Shown here: piece after piece, positions 46,386 through 55,265 of the stretch
Position numbering within the stretch: position 1 is the stretch's first letter
Layout: each line of letters opens with the position of its first letter
Origin: Bradyrhizobium guangzhouense
Lineage (GTDB): Bacteria; Pseudomonadota; Alphaproteobacteria; Rhizobiales; Xanthobacteraceae
Assembly: GCF_004114955.1 (NCBI RefSeq)
Contig: NZ_CP030053.1
Coordinates: forward strand, 2,914,001 to 2,978,000
Direction of reading: 5' to 3'
Length of the DNA: 64,000 nucleotides
Notes under the pieces: generated by a model
Database searches by the model: none
Seen by the model: the letters and a program-made list of their open reading frames with translations, nothing else
Told to the model about the DNA's origin: nothing
Position numbers and translations under genes: made by a program

Positions 46386-47390
46386 ATGCTGGATGCCCAT
46401 CAATTGCTTTGGACGCAAATTGCCGCCGGCTTCTGCCTGCTGATTTGCGGCGCAGTGCTGTTCAATCTGATGCGCATGCGAGGCCTGATGCAGGCGGCTC
46501 GCGACTGGGACAAGGTCGAGGGCGTCATCACCGTCTCCGGGGTGGATCAGCCGCCCCAGCATGCCTCGGATGATCTGAACGACGCCACCCCGATCATCCG
46601 CTATCGCTATCGTGCCGGCGGGCGGGACCTCGAAAGTGACCAGGTCGCGATCGGCGGCCAGCCGATGATGACACGCGTGCTCGCGGGTAAATTGGTCGGA
46701 AGATATCCGGTCGGAGCCCATGTCGACGTCTATGTCGATCCGAAAAATCCGGAACAGGCCCTGCTGGAGCCGGCCGAGCCGCGCAATATCACGGCCTCAG
46801 TCGCCCTCGCGATCGCGTTCGGCCTGGCTGCGGCCGTTCTGATCGCGCATTCGATCGCCGGGCACGTGCTCTACACCAGCAAAGGTGTTCCGCTGTTCCT
46901 GTTTCCACTGCCGATCCTGGCGCTGCTCGGCGCGATCTCGGGCGTCGTCGCGTTCTTTCGCGCCCGGCAACGCGCCAGCGCCAGCATGCAATGGCCGACC
47001 ACTGCCGGCATCGTCACCGCCTGTGACGTGATCGAAGAGGCCATCGCGGAAAAGAGCGATGACAAGTCGGTCGTCGCGCCGAAGATGATCCACCGCTATC
47101 AGCTCGACTTGCGCTATGCCTACCGGGTCGACAAGCGCGACTTCGTCGGGACCGAAGCGCATTGGGGAATGACTGCGATCTATGGCCGGCGCGACGTCGC
47201 GGAAAAAGCCGCGGGCCGCTACCATCGGGGACAAGCCGTCACAGTCTCTTATGATCCGGAGCGGCCGGGCACCGCCGTGCTGGAGCCGGACAGGCGAGAA
47301 GGCTCATCGGCACCGCTCGTCCTCGCGGCCATTTGCGCCGTGATCGGCGGCATATTCTCGGCGTTCTTCATCCTGGTCGGATTTGACTAG
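46386..47390 (+). CDS. DUF3592 domain membrane protein (two repeats)
   Basis: A 334-aa protein with four helices. Each half has a helix followed by a DUF3592-like strand domain: residues about 40-125 (WDKVEGVITVSG, IIRYRYRAGGRDLESDQVAIG, YPVGAHVDVYVDPKNPEQALLEP) and about 205-305 (WPTTAGIVTACDVIEE, LRYAYRVDKRDFVGTEAHWG, YHRGQAVTVSYDPERPGTAVLEP). A last helix closes the protein. The internal duplication is clear. Function unknown; in other bacteria DUF3592 proteins are envelope proteins. Confidence 0.85.
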   Translation: MLDAHQLLWTQIAAGFCLLICGAVLFNLMRMRGLMQAARDWDKVEGVITVSGVDQPPQHASDDLNDATPIIRYRYRAGGRDLESDQVAIGGQPMMTRVLAGKLVGRYPVGAHVDVYVDPKNPEQALLEPAEPRNITASVALAIAFGLAAAVLIAHSIAGHVLYTSKGVPLFLFPLPILALLGAISGVVAFFRARQRASASMQWPTTAGIVTACDVIEEAIAEKSDDKSVVAPKMIHRYQLDLRYAYRVDKRDFVGTEAHWGMTAIYGRRDVAEKAAGRYHRGQAVTVSYDPERPGTAVLEPDRREGSSAPLVLAAICAVIGGIFSAFFILVGFD

Positions 47391-47483
47391 AGAGCGGATG
47401 AATCGCGCCGCCGGTTGGCATGAGCGGGATCTCGTGGTGCGCAACCGCCACACTGGCTGAAATCAGGCCCTAGTGCCGTATGA

Positions 47484-47515
47484 GCCGTGCCGCTGTATCC
47501 GACCGCCCAAGACAG
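47484..47515 (+). repeat. 32-bp element, copy B (upstream of autotransporter gene)
   Basis: It begins GCCGTGCCGCTGTATCCG and ends CCAAGACAG, differing from copy A at four positions. It lies 65 bp before the autotransporter start, a similar promoter-proximal place. Confidence 0.6.
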
Positions 47516-47580
47516 CATTTCCGCCCCGGGTCAATTTCTCGGCGATGTCAGCTTCGACTTGCAAGACCAGGGATTGATTA

Positions 47581-50013
47581 ATGAAATTGAAACACGCCGT
47601 GCCGCGGCCGACGATGGCGGATCGCCCTTGCATTGCGCGCTCGCTGCAACGCGCCGCGCCGCTGGTGTTGTCGGTGGCCGGAACGATTGCGCTGCAGATA
47701 GCTCCAGCGAGCGCAGCTTGCGTGCAACTCGGCAGCACCGTGACGTGCAGCGGCGCGACCACGACATCGTTCGGCACCGGCACGGAGAACAATCTGGCGC
47801 TGACGGTTCAGCCGGACGCATCGATCACGGTCGGCGCAGGCGTGTCTGCGATCCAGCTCAATGGCAGTAACACCGTCTTGAACAACGGCACCATCACCGT
47901 CGGCAACAACAGTGCCGCCATCCAGGTGTCCGACAACAATATCGTCACCAATGCCGGCGCGATCAACTCGACGGCCTTATTCAGCGACGGCATCAACGCG
48001 CTTGGCAATGCAAACACAGTGACCAATTCCGGCACGATCAGCTTGACGGGTGCGGCATATGGAATGTTCGTCAACGGCAGCGGCAACACCGTCAACAATT
48101 CCGGTGTCATTGCGGTCGGCAGTAGCGCGAACAGCGGCGCTGTGGGCGTCTGGATGCTCACCAACAACAGCCTGACAAACAGCGGAACGATCACGGCGCT
48201 CGGTCAGGGCAGCGCAGGCGTCATGTTCTGGGGCGACGGCAATACCATCACCAACATTGGGACCATCAGCGCGGCCAATGGCGCGGCGGTGTGGATGACT
48301 GGAGACAATGCCACGATCGTCAACAACGGCACGATCAGGGGCAGTGGGGCCGGCAGCTTCTCGCTGGGGACGTTCGGAACGGGCGGGACCGTCGTCACCA
48401 ACAACGGGACGCTCGACGGTCAGATGCTGTTCGTCGGCTTCGGCAACACCAACGCGCTGATCAACAATGGCCTGATCACCATCACCGATCCGGCAACGCC
48501 GCTCTTCATCGGTGATCTCGGCGTCAGCGGTGCCTTCACCCAGTCGGCGCAGGGCATATTGGCGTTGCGCATCGACAACACCGGTGCCCGCGACGGCTTG
48601 TACGGCAACACGGTCAATCTCAATGGTACGCTGCGAGCCGTGCTGCAGTCCGGGCTTTATCAATCCTCGACCACCTATTCGAATGTCGTGCAGTCGTCCT
48701 CGGCCATCATCGGGCAGTTTTCCAATGTCGCAACGTCATCGGCATTCTTCAACGCGACCGCGACCTATAATCCCACCTCCGTCGACCTGACGCTGACACG
48801 CATTGGTTTCGGCAGCGTGGCGGGCGAGACCGCCAACCAGCGCGCGGTCGGCAGTGCGCTGGAGGCGGGCTATTCCACCGCGCTCTCCGGCACCGCCGCG
48901 ACGTTCTACTCCAACCTGTTGCAGCTGGGCTCGGTGCGGGTGCTCGACCAGCTCTCCGGCGAGGGCACCAGCGGCACGGAGAATTCCGCCTTCGCCGCGG
49001 GGACGCAGTTCGGCCAGACCATGGACGGCCAGATGAATGCGTGGCGTACCGGTAACCGCGGCAGCGGTCCGAACGGCGCTGCGCTCGGCTATGCCGAGGA
49101 GCGCTCGGGCGGCCCGATGTCGGCCTTCGCCGCCCTGAAGGCGCCGGCGATGGCGCAGCCGCTGTGGAACATCTGGGCCTCCGGTTTCGGCGCCGCACAG
49201 TCGCTGTCGGGCAATGCGACGATCGGCAGCGCCTCGTTGAGTGACCGCGTCGGCGGCGGCTCCGTCGGTCTCGACCATCTGCTCAATCCGGACCTGCTGA
49301 TTGGTCTCGCCGTCGGCGGCTCCAGCGCCAGCTTCTCGGTGAACGATCGCGCGACCAGCGGCCGGCTCGACGGCGGCCATGTCGGCGCCTACGCGATGCA
49401 GCGTTTCGGTACGACTTACCTGTCGGCGCAGATCGCCTACAGCCATTTTGGCAATTCGACCACGCGCACCATCACCGGCATCGGTGCGGACGAGATCGCC
49501 AAGGGCTCGTTCGGCAGCGATCAGCTCGGCGGCCGGTTCGAGATCGGCCGCGCCTTCGACTACGGTGCGCTGACGGCGACGCCCTATGCCGCGATCCAGG
49601 CGGCACAGCTTTGGCAGGCGGCTTATACCGAAACCAGCACCGCGGGCGCGGTGCCCGGCGTATTGGGCCTGAACTTTGCCGCGCACCGTGTGACCTCGTT
49701 GCCGAGCTTCCTTGGCGCAAAGTTCGACGGCCGCGTCGATCTCGGCAATGGCATGGTCTGGTCGCCCTTTGCCAACCTTGCCTGGGTGCATGAGTTCAGC
49801 CCGACCCGCGACGTCACGGCGACGCTGGTCAACATGCCGGCGCCGAGCTTTACGGTCGAAGGCGCGCGCGCGGCCTCCGATACCGGACGGGTCGAGCTGG
49901 GCTCGCGGCTTGCGCTCAACCACTGGTCAGAACTGTCTGGAAGGGTCACGGGCGAATTCTCGCGGGCGGGTCAGAGTTATGCCGGCATCGGATCGCTGCG
50001 CATCAGCTGGTGA
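47581..50013 (+). CDS. Autotransporter (type Va) with beta-helix passenger
   Basis: An 810-aa protein. A long signal (about residues 1-46, ending ASA) precedes a passenger (about residues 47-330) of repeats of the form NNGTI/TNSGTI (for example VLNNGTITVGNN, VTNSGTISLTG, LTNSGTITALG), typical of a beta-helix. A linker follows, then a C-terminal autotransporter barrel (from about residue 530: LWNIWASGFGAAQSLSGN) ending IGSLRISW with terminal aromatic. The passenger is short and Asn/Gly/Thr-rich. Likely a surface protein or adhesin; ligand unknown. Confidence 0.9.
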   Translation: MKLKHAVPRPTMADRPCIARSLQRAAPLVLSVAGTIALQIAPASAACVQLGSTVTCSGATTTSFGTGTENNLALTVQPDASITVGAGVSAIQLNGSNTVLNNGTITVGNNSAAIQVSDNNIVTNAGAINSTALFSDGINALGNANTVTNSGTISLTGAAYGMFVNGSGNTVNNSGVIAVGSSANSGAVGVWMLTNNSLTNSGTITALGQGSAGVMFWGDGNTITNIGTISAANGAAVWMTGDNATIVNNGTIRGSGAGSFSLGTFGTGGTVVTNNGTLDGQMLFVGFGNTNALINNGLITITDPATPLFIGDLGVSGAFTQSAQGILALRIDNTGARDGLYGNTVNLNGTLRAVLQSGLYQSSTTYSNVVQSSSAIIGQFSNVATSSAFFNATATYNPTSVDLTLTRIGFGSVAGETANQRAVGSALEAGYSTALSGTAATFYSNLLQLGSVRVLDQLSGEGTSGTENSAFAAGTQFGQTMDGQMNAWRTGNRGSGPNGAALGYAEERSGGPMSAFAALKAPAMAQPLWNIWASGFGAAQSLSGNATIGSASLSDRVGGGSVGLDHLLNPDLLIGLAVGGSSASFSVNDRATSGRLDGGHVGAYAMQRFGTTYLSAQIAYSHFGNSTTRTITGIGADEIAKGSFGSDQLGGRFEIGRAFDYGALTATPYAAIQAAQLWQAAYTETSTAGAVPGVLGLNFAAHRVTSLPSFLGAKFDGRVDLGNGMVWSPFANLAWVHEFSPTRDVTATLVNMPAPSFTVEGARAASDTGRVELGSRLALNHWSELSGRVTGEFSRAGQSYAGIGSLRISW

Positions 50014-50151
50014 CCGAAGCATGACGATGGCGCGGCCTTACCTGGGGCTTGCGCGCAATCCCCAGATAAACCCGGTCCGTACTCGCACAGGCTTCCGCTT
50101 TGGCCCCGACTCAGATTCGATCTCTCCCACTGAGTTCGGGGAGACAGGTGA

Positions 50152-50367
50152 ATGTCCTACACGATCGGGTTCCAGGCGAAGAACCAGAAGGCAATTCTGG
50201 CGACTGAAGCGGCGACAGCAAACCAGGCGGTCGCGATCATTGCCGCGCTGCGGCAAAGTGCCGAAGAGATCAAGTTCATCCGCTCGCCGCAGGAAGGCGA
50301 GATGGGCATCGAGATGCTGCTGCTGCTCGCCAAGGAAGAGGCCGAGGAGATGCCGCAGCGGGCGTAA
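50152..50367 (+). CDS. Small conserved-looking protein
   Basis: A 71-aa soluble protein (MSYTIGFQAKNQKAILATEAATANQAVAIIAALRQSAEEIKFIRSPQEGE) with a likely beta-alpha-beta start and an acidic helical end (LLLLAKEEAEEMP). A good SD (GGGAGACAGG) precedes the ATG. No family name is recognised. Confidence 0.65.
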   Translation: MSYTIGFQAKNQKAILATEAATANQAVAIIAALRQSAEEIKFIRSPQEGEMGIEMLLLLAKEEAEEMPQRA

Positions 50368-50459
50368 TTCCGCAGCCACACTTCGATCAGAAGCGAAGCA
50401 TGCTGGCTACAGAATAATGTAGTCAGCAGCCAGTCTCGCTTGAACCGAAGGTGGCTGCC

Positions 50460-50852
50460 ATGAAACGCGAAGCGCTCCGCGTCGAACCGATTTCGTCCTT
50501 TCTCGATCGCGTGAAGGCGCCGACTTCGCCGGTCACGCGCGCCGGCAACATGATCTTCGTCGCCGGCTTGCCGCCGTTCGATCCGGAGACGGGCGAGATC
50601 GGCGGGATGGGAATCGAGCGCCAGAGCGAGATCATCATGGAACAGATGAAGCTGTGCCTTGAGACGGCCGGCGCCTCGCTCGACAACGTCATGAAGTGCA
50701 ACGTCTACTGCACCTCGACCAAGCATTTCGCGACCTTCAACGCGATCTATGCGCGCTATTTCCCTGAGGATCCACCGGCGCGGATCTTTGTCGTGACGCC
50801 GGAATGGTTCGGCCCCTTCGACGTCGAGATCGACTGCATCGCGATGAACTAA
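50460..50852 (+). CDS. RidA/YjgF-YER057c-UK114 family protein
   Basis: A 130-aa protein with the family fold marks VTRAGNMIFVAGLPPFDPETGEIGG, EQMKLCLETAGASLDNVMKCNVYCTS, and PPARIFVVTPEWFGPFDVEIDCIA, where Arg and Glu match the RidA imine-binding site. It probably deaminates reactive enamine/imine intermediates or a related small ketone acid derivative. The ATG at 50460 follows AAGGTGG. It converges with the TetR gene, 4 bp apart. Confidence 0.88.
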   Translation: MKREALRVEPISSFLDRVKAPTSPVTRAGNMIFVAGLPPFDPETGEIGGMGIERQSEIIMEQMKLCLETAGASLDNVMKCNVYCTSTKHFATFNAIYARYFPEDPPARIFVVTPEWFGPFDVEIDCIAMN

Positions 50853-50856
50853 CGCG

Positions 50857-51519
50857 CTACCGCGCCGCCACCTTCGACGGCGCCTTGGCTTCGGCCTTTC
50901 CTGCCGTCAGCGCCATCGTCGCGACGCCGACGACGCGCTGCACCACGTCTTCGACGTCGTCGAGGTCGCATCGACCTTCCGACAGCTTGGTCAGGCGCTC
51001 GCTCTCACGGATGGTGTGGTGCGCCATCGCCAGCGCGAAGTTCAGGCCCCAGTAGATATCGACGTCGCTGCGGTCGGGCAGGGACCTGCGCATCGCGCCG
51101 GCGAACTTTCGCAGATGGTCGATCTCGCGATTCTTGATGCGGCGGATCGGCGGCACGGATTCGATCGAGGCGCGGATCATGAAGCGCGCGGCCGTCGAGC
51201 GCTGGTTCTCTGGCCCCAGGCAGCCGCGCAAGGTCGGCCCGACCAGCGCGCGCAAGATCGCCTCGATCGGCGCGCGGCCGCCGCCTGCTTCTTCCGCCGC
51301 CTTCAGCTCGCGCAAGCGCTCGCGGTTGGTCGCGATCGAGCGGGTGACAAATAATTCCGCAATCAGCTCGTCCTTCGAGCCGAAATGATAGTTCACCGCC
51401 GCCAGATTGACGTTGGCCTCCGCGACGATGTCTCGCAGCGTGACGTCGCCAAAGCCGCGATCGGCATAGAGCCGTTCGGCGGCGGCGAGAATGGCGGACC
51501 TCGTATGATCGCTGGGCAT
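50857..51519 (-). CDS. TetR family transcription repressor
   Basis: A 220-aa regulator. The N-terminal HTH is AILAAAERLYADRGFGDVTLRDIVAEANVNLAAVNYHFGSKDELIAELF. The ligand domain (about residues 75-200) resembles the PsrA/FadR-like acyl-CoA group, with a CerR-type tail. It is divergent from the acyl-CoA dehydrogenase gene, and the 216-bp gap between them has PsrA-like palindromes. It probably represses the acyl-CoA dehydrogenase and its neighbours and is released by an acyl-CoA. Confidence 0.88.
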   Translation of the reverse strand: MPSDHTRSAILAAAERLYADRGFGDVTLRDIVAEANVNLAAVNYHFGSKDELIAELFVTRSIATNRERLRELKAAEEAGGGRAPIEAILRALVGPTLRGCLGPENQRSTAARFMIRASIESVPPIRRIKNREIDHLRKFAGAMRRSLPDRSDVDIYWGLNFALAMAHHTIRESERLTKLSEGRCDLDDVEDVVQRVVGVATMALTAGKAEAKAPSKVAAR

Positions 51520-51543
51520 GGACGCTCTCCCTGAGGGAGTTGC

Positions 51544-51576
51544 ATTTCAAACAGTTGTATGAAACTATCGTTTGAA
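51544..51576. promoter_or_regulatory. Candidate TetR operator, overlapping PsrA-like sites
   Basis: GAAAC-TATC-GTTTG (51561-51574) fits the known PsrA-type pattern of (G/C)AAAC, 2-4 bases, GTTT(G/C). A weaker CAAAC-AGTT-GTATG (51548-51561) abuts it, and the outer arms TTCAAAC/GTTTGAA (51546-51552, 51570-51576) are a perfect inverted repeat. The 12-mer ATTTCAAACAGT (51544-51555) recurs exactly at 58325-58336. The site lies between the TetR gene and the dehydrogenase gene. Confidence 0.65.
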
Positions 51577-51735
51577 GGCCGGGAAAAGTCAATCCGCATG
51601 ATGGAATTGCGCCGTCGATAGCGCGGCGCCGGTTCCAGGCCCCGCGATCCGCCTGATGGCGCTTGCGGGCCGGACATCGCGGGAGGACAGTCCGGCGCAA
51701 AACAGGCTTTCAAAGCGAGAGACGAGGAGCGTCCC

Positions 51736-52971
51736 ATGGACTTCGATATGTCGCCCAAGCAGAAAGAATGGCTCGAGCGCGTGCAATCCTTCATGGCCAA
51801 GCACGTGCGTCCGGCGGTGCCGATCTATGATCAGCAGGACAAGAGCGGCGACCGCTGGAAGGTCATCCCTGTTCTCGAAGACCTCAAGAAGAAGGCGAAG
51901 GCCGAAGGCCTCTGGAACATGTTCATGCCGCCGAGCGAGCACGAGGACGACGAATTCCGCGGCGCGGGATTGACCAATCTCGAATACGCGCTGCTGTCGG
52001 AGGAGATGGGCCGCATCACCTGGGCCTCCGAAGTGTTCAACTGCTCGGCGCCCGACACCGGCAACATGGAAGTCTTCATCCGCTACGGCACCAAGGAGCA
52101 GAAGCGCAAATGGCTGCGTCCGCTGATGGACGGCGAGATCCGCTCCGCCTTCCTGATGACGGAACCGGCGGTGGCGTCCTCCGACGCCACCAATATCGAG
52201 ACCCGCATCGAGAAGGATGGCGATCACTACGTCATCAACGGCCGCAAATGGTGGTCGTCGGGTGTCGGCGATCCCCGCTGCAAGATCGCGATCCTGATGG
52301 GCAAGACCGATTTCAACGCGGCCAAGCATCAGCAGCAGTCGCAGATCCTGGTTCCGCTCGACACCCCAGGCATCAAGGTCGAGAAGATGCTGCCCGTGTT
52401 CGGCTTCGACGACGCGCCGCACGGCCACGCCCAGGTGCTGCTCGAGAATGTGCGGGTCCCGAAGGAGAACATCCTGCTCGGCGAGGGCCGAGGCTTCGAG
52501 ATCGCGCAGGGCCGCCTGGGACCTGGCCGTATTCATCACTGCATGCGCACCATCGGCAAGGCCGAGGAGGCGCTTGAGAAGATGGTGAAGCGGCTCTCCT
52601 CGCGCACCGCCTTCGGCAAGAGGATCGTCGAGCACTCGGTGTGGGAGCAGCGCATTGGCGAGGCCCGTACCAACATCGAGATGACCCGTCTTTTGTGCCT
52701 CAAGGCCGCCGACATGATGGACAAGGTCGGCAACAAGACCGCGCAGGCCGAGATCGCCATGATCAAGGTCGCAGCTCCGAACATGGCGCTCAAGATCATC
52801 GACGAGGCGATCCAGGCCTTCGGCGGCGCGGGCGTCTCCGACGATGCCGGCCTTGCCAAGGACTACGCCCACATCCGCACGCTGCGTCTCGCCGACGGTC
52901 CGGACGAGGTGCACAATCGCGCCATTGCAAGGCTCGAGGTTCGGAAGTATGCCAACTCTCCCAAGCATTGA
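51736..52971 (+). CDS. Acyl-CoA dehydrogenase, ACAD10/11-like
   Basis: A 411-aa FAD flavoprotein. Marks: [22 protein letters not shown] (substrate and FAD loop), [28 protein letters not shown], and [43 protein letters not shown]. The usual catalytic Glu of (Y)EG(T) is here in ADGPDEVH, where Asp takes its place; ACAD10/11-type proteins show this ending. Those enzymes act with a kinase on 4-hydroxyacyl-CoA. It is followed by an APH-type kinase gene. Confidence 0.9.
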   Translation: MDFDMSPKQKEWLERVQSFMAKHVRPAVPIYDQQDKSGDRWKVIPVLEDLKKKAKAEGLWNMFMPPSEHEDDEFRGAGLTNLEYALLSEEMGRITWASEVFNCSAPDTGNMEVFIRYGTKEQKRKWLRPLMDGEIRSAFLMTEPAVASSDATNIETRIEKDGDHYVINGRKWWSSGVGDPRCKIAILMGKTDFNAAKHQQQSQILVPLDTPGIKVEKMLPVFGFDDAPHGHAQVLLENVRVPKENILLGEGRGFEIAQGRLGPGRIHHCMRTIGKAEEALEKMVKRLSSRTAFGKRIVEHSVWEQRIGEARTNIEMTRLLCLKAADMMDKVGNKTAQAEIAMIKVAAPNMALKIIDEAIQAFGGAGVSDDAGLAKDYAHIRTLRLADGPDEVHNRAIARLEVRKYANSPKH

Positions 52972-53096
52972 GCGGGAGAGCCGGGAAGCGCTCCCGACTT
53001 GAAGATACGACAGGGCATGACTCGGTGACCGCTTGACGCAAGTGCGTCGGCGGTTACCGATTAGGATCATGTTCGGACTGAAGAGGGAGCGTCACC

Positions 53097-54155
53097 GTGG
53101 CTGACGGCGTCAGGAAAGACGAGGAGTTCTCGGGCACCAAGCCGGTCGAGGAGCGTCATCGCTTCGACGAGCTCAGGCTCGAGGCCTGGATGCGCGAGCA
53201 CGTCGAAGGTTTTGAGGGGCCCCTGGTCGTCCTCCAGTTCAAGGGCGGCCAGTCCAATCCGACCTACCGGCTCAACACGCCGAAGCGCTCCTACGTGATG
53301 CGCCGAAAGCCCTTCGGCAAATTGCTGCCGTCGGCGCATGCGGTCGATCGCGAGTACCGCGTCATCGCCGCCCTTGGAAAGCAGGGTTTCCCTGTCGCGC
53401 ATGCCTACGCGCTGTGCCAGGACGACAGCGTGATCGGCGCCGCCTTCTACATCATGTCGATGGAGGAGGGCCGCGTGTTCTGGGATCCGACGCTGCCGAG
53501 CCAGGACAATGACGCGCGGCGAAAGATCTTCACCAGCAAGATCGAGACGCTGGCCAAGCTCCACATGTACGATCCCGTTGCGATCGGTCTCGGCGATTTC
53601 GGCAAGCCGGGCAATTATTTCGCGCGGCAGATCGATCGTTGGACCAAGCAGTATCGGGCGTCCGAGACCCAGCACATTCCGGAGTTCGAGAAGGTCGCCG
53701 AATGGCTGCCCAAGACCGTGCCGGAGCAGGCGCGCGTCTCGATCGTTCATGGCGACTATCGCCTCGACAACATGATTTTCCACCCGACGGAACCGCGCGT
53801 GCTGGCCGTGCTCGACTGGGAGCTGTCGACGCTCGGCGATCCCATGGCCGACTTCACCTATCTGTTGATGCAGTGGGTCATGCCGGGCCTCGAGGGCGCC
53901 GACCTCAAGGCGCTCAACATCCCGAGCGTGGAGGAAGCCGCGCAGATCTATTGCAGCGTCACCAAGATGACGGTGCCCGATCTCAACTGGTACTTCGCTT
54001 ACAATCTGTTCCGCCTCGCCGGCATCACCCAGGGCATCGCCGGCCGCGTGCGCGACGGCACCGCTGCCAACGCCAAGGCGCTGGAATCCGCCAAGCGCAC
54101 CGTGCCGTTGTCGAAAGCGTCTTGGGAGTATGCGCAGAAGGCGGGCGCGGTGTAG
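53097..54155 (+). CDS. APH-type phosphotransferase, ACAD10/11-associated
   Basis: A 352-aa kinase-fold protein (GTG start, SD AGGGAG). Motifs: VVLQFKGGQSNPTYRLNT and YVMRRKPFGKLLPSAHAVDREYRVIAAL (ATP binding), VSIVHGDYRLDNMIFHP (catalytic loop HGDxxxxN) and LAVLDWELSTLGDPMADF (metal-binding Asp). In mammals this domain is fused to the ACAD in ACAD10/11; here it is separate, 126 bp after the ACAD. It is expected to phosphorylate a hydroxyacyl-CoA, after which the partner eliminates phosphate; that role is inferred from family relatives. Confidence 0.88.
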   Translation: MADGVRKDEEFSGTKPVEERHRFDELRLEAWMREHVEGFEGPLVVLQFKGGQSNPTYRLNTPKRSYVMRRKPFGKLLPSAHAVDREYRVIAALGKQGFPVAHAYALCQDDSVIGAAFYIMSMEEGRVFWDPTLPSQDNDARRKIFTSKIETLAKLHMYDPVAIGLGDFGKPGNYFARQIDRWTKQYRASETQHIPEFEKVAEWLPKTVPEQARVSIVHGDYRLDNMIFHPTEPRVLAVLDWELSTLGDPMADFTYLLMQWVMPGLEGADLKALNIPSVEEAAQIYCSVTKMTVPDLNWYFAYNLFRLAGITQGIAGRVRDGTAANAKALESAKRTVPLSKASWEYAQKAGAV

Positions 54156-54206
54156 CAACGACGAGCGCGGCTGGCGGCCGCGCTTTTTTGCTTGCTCGTA
54201 ACTCGC

Positions 54207-54425
54207 GTGTCCCGGACGCGGTGCAGCACGAAGTGCTGCTCCGCAGAGCCGGGACCCAGTCACGTCGCCAAGGTATTCAGCTCATCCGCGAGATCGCGCC
54301 AATTCGGATCGAATCCTTCGATCAGCTTGAGTTTCCAAGCACGATGCCAGCGCTTCAGCGGCGCCAAGCGTTCTGGGTCCCGGCTCTGCGGAGCGTCACT
54401 TCGTGCCGCACCGCGTCCGGGACAC
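54207..54425. repeat. Intergenic dyad repeat, family 1, copy a
   Basis: Two inverted arms of about 52 bp (54207-54258 and 54374-54425) begin GTGTCCCGGACGC and end GAGCCGGGACCCA, or the reverse complement. Each arm is itself partly self-complementary. About 115 bp between them holds a GIY-YIG nuclease remnant. The same arms recur at 57315-57475. This is a Bradyrhizobium-style palindromic repeat. Confidence 0.8.
54260..54373 (-). pseudogene. C-terminal fragment of a GIY-YIG nuclease
   Basis: The frame ends LAPLKRWHRAWKLKLIEGF followed by DPNWRDLADELNTLAT and stops at 54260. This matches my memory of the last third of small GIY-YIG nucleases (LKRWKRxWKxxLIExxNPxWxDLxxE). The catalytic N-terminal GIY and YIG motifs are absent, and the fragment lies wholly between the two repeat arms. 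It is a relic. Confidence 0.65.
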
Positions 54426-54497
54426 GCAAGTCCCGGACCGTAGTCCCCGATTTGACAGTGCGCCGTTCGACCATATCTCCTCCGCAAGGAGATGGTC

Positions 54498-54542
54498 ATG
54501 ATCCTGCAACTGCGCATCTACGAAATGGAGCCGCCTCCATGA
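54498..54542 (+). CDS. 14-codon leader-like ORF before lysE-type gene
   Basis: ATG at 54498 after a strong SD (AAGGAG) encodes MILQLRIYEMEPPP and stops with TGA, overlapping the exporter ATG as ATGA. The exporter has no other clear SD, so translation may be coupled through this ORF. The LRIYE start resembles the N-terminus of NIPSNAP-like proteins, so it may instead be a relic of such a gene. Confidence 0.4.
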   Translation: MILQLRIYEMEPPP

Positions 54543-55165
54543 TCGATCACGCGACGCTCATCACCTACATCCTGATCGTTCTCGGCTTCGTCTTCATTCC
54601 GGGCCCGGCGACGCTGCTGACCATGGCGCGGGCTGTCAGCTCGGGAACCAGGGTGGGCATCGCAACGGGCGCCGGCATTGCGGCCGGTGACTTGATCCAC
54701 ACCGGTATGGCCATTGTCGGCCTGTCGGCGATCATCGCGACCTCCGCGCTGCTGTTCAGCATCGTCAAATATGCGGGCGCGGCGTTCCTGATCTATCTCG
54801 GCATTCGCGCCATGCTGGACAAGGCGCCGATCGCGCTGAATGGCGGTGCGCCCGCCATCAGCGCCGGCCGCGCCTTCCGGCAGGCCGTGATGACCGAAGT
54901 GCTCAATCCCAAGACCGCGCTGTTCTTTCTCGCCTTCCTTCCCCAATTCGTGCGGCCGGAGCACGGCGCGATCGGATTTCAGCTTGCGACCCTCGGCGTC
55001 GTCTTCGTGCTGCTCGGCCTGCTCAGCACGGTGGTGTTTGCGCTCGGCGCCGGCCGTCTCGGCAATCTGCTGCGCCGCCATCCTGCCGTGGTGAAGTGGC
55101 AGGGCAAGGTGGTCGGGACCATCTACTGCGCCGTCGGCGTGCGGCTGGCCCTGCAGGAGCGATGA
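54539..55165 (+). CDS. LysE/RhtB family amino acid exporter
   Basis: A 208-aa protein with six helices. Marks: ITYILIVLGFVFIPGPATLLTMARAVSSGTRVGIATGAGIAAGDLIHTGMAIVGLSA, IVKYAGAAFLIYLGIRAML and FRQAVMTEVLNPKTALFFLAFLPQFV. It exports an amino acid or related metabolite. The ATG at 54539 overlaps the stop of a 14-codon upstream ORF. It converges on argE across a dyad repeat. Confidence 0.9.
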   Translation: MIDHATLITYILIVLGFVFIPGPATLLTMARAVSSGTRVGIATGAGIAAGDLIHTGMAIVGLSAIIATSALLFSIVKYAGAAFLIYLGIRAMLDKAPIALNGGAPAISAGRAFRQAVMTEVLNPKTALFFLAFLPQFVRPEHGAIGFQLATLGVVFVLLGLLSTVVFALGAGRLGNLLRRHPAVVKWQGKVVGTIYCAVGVRLALQER

Positions 55166-55178
55166 GGGGGCCGAATCC

Positions 55179-55261
55179 GTAGGGCGGATTAGCGTAGCGT
55201 AATCCGCCACGGCGCTGAGAGCGGAGAGCAGGGCGGACTACGCTGCGCTAATCCGCCCTAC
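55179..55261. repeat. Intergenic dyad repeat, family 2
   Basis: Arms GTAGGGCGGATTAGCG... (55179-55208) and its inverse (about 55232-55261) match at 28 of 30 positions. It lies exactly between the convergent lysE-type and argE genes, so it could also act as a terminator in both directions. Confidence 0.8.
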
Positions 55262-55265
55262 GTTC

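Noticed and set aside
48736..49923. Long minus-strand frame opposite the autotransporter barrel
   Set aside because: It follows the codon-position GC bias of the sense gene and has no family features. The same applies to other long antisense frames, such as 15284-16384 and 34157-35620.
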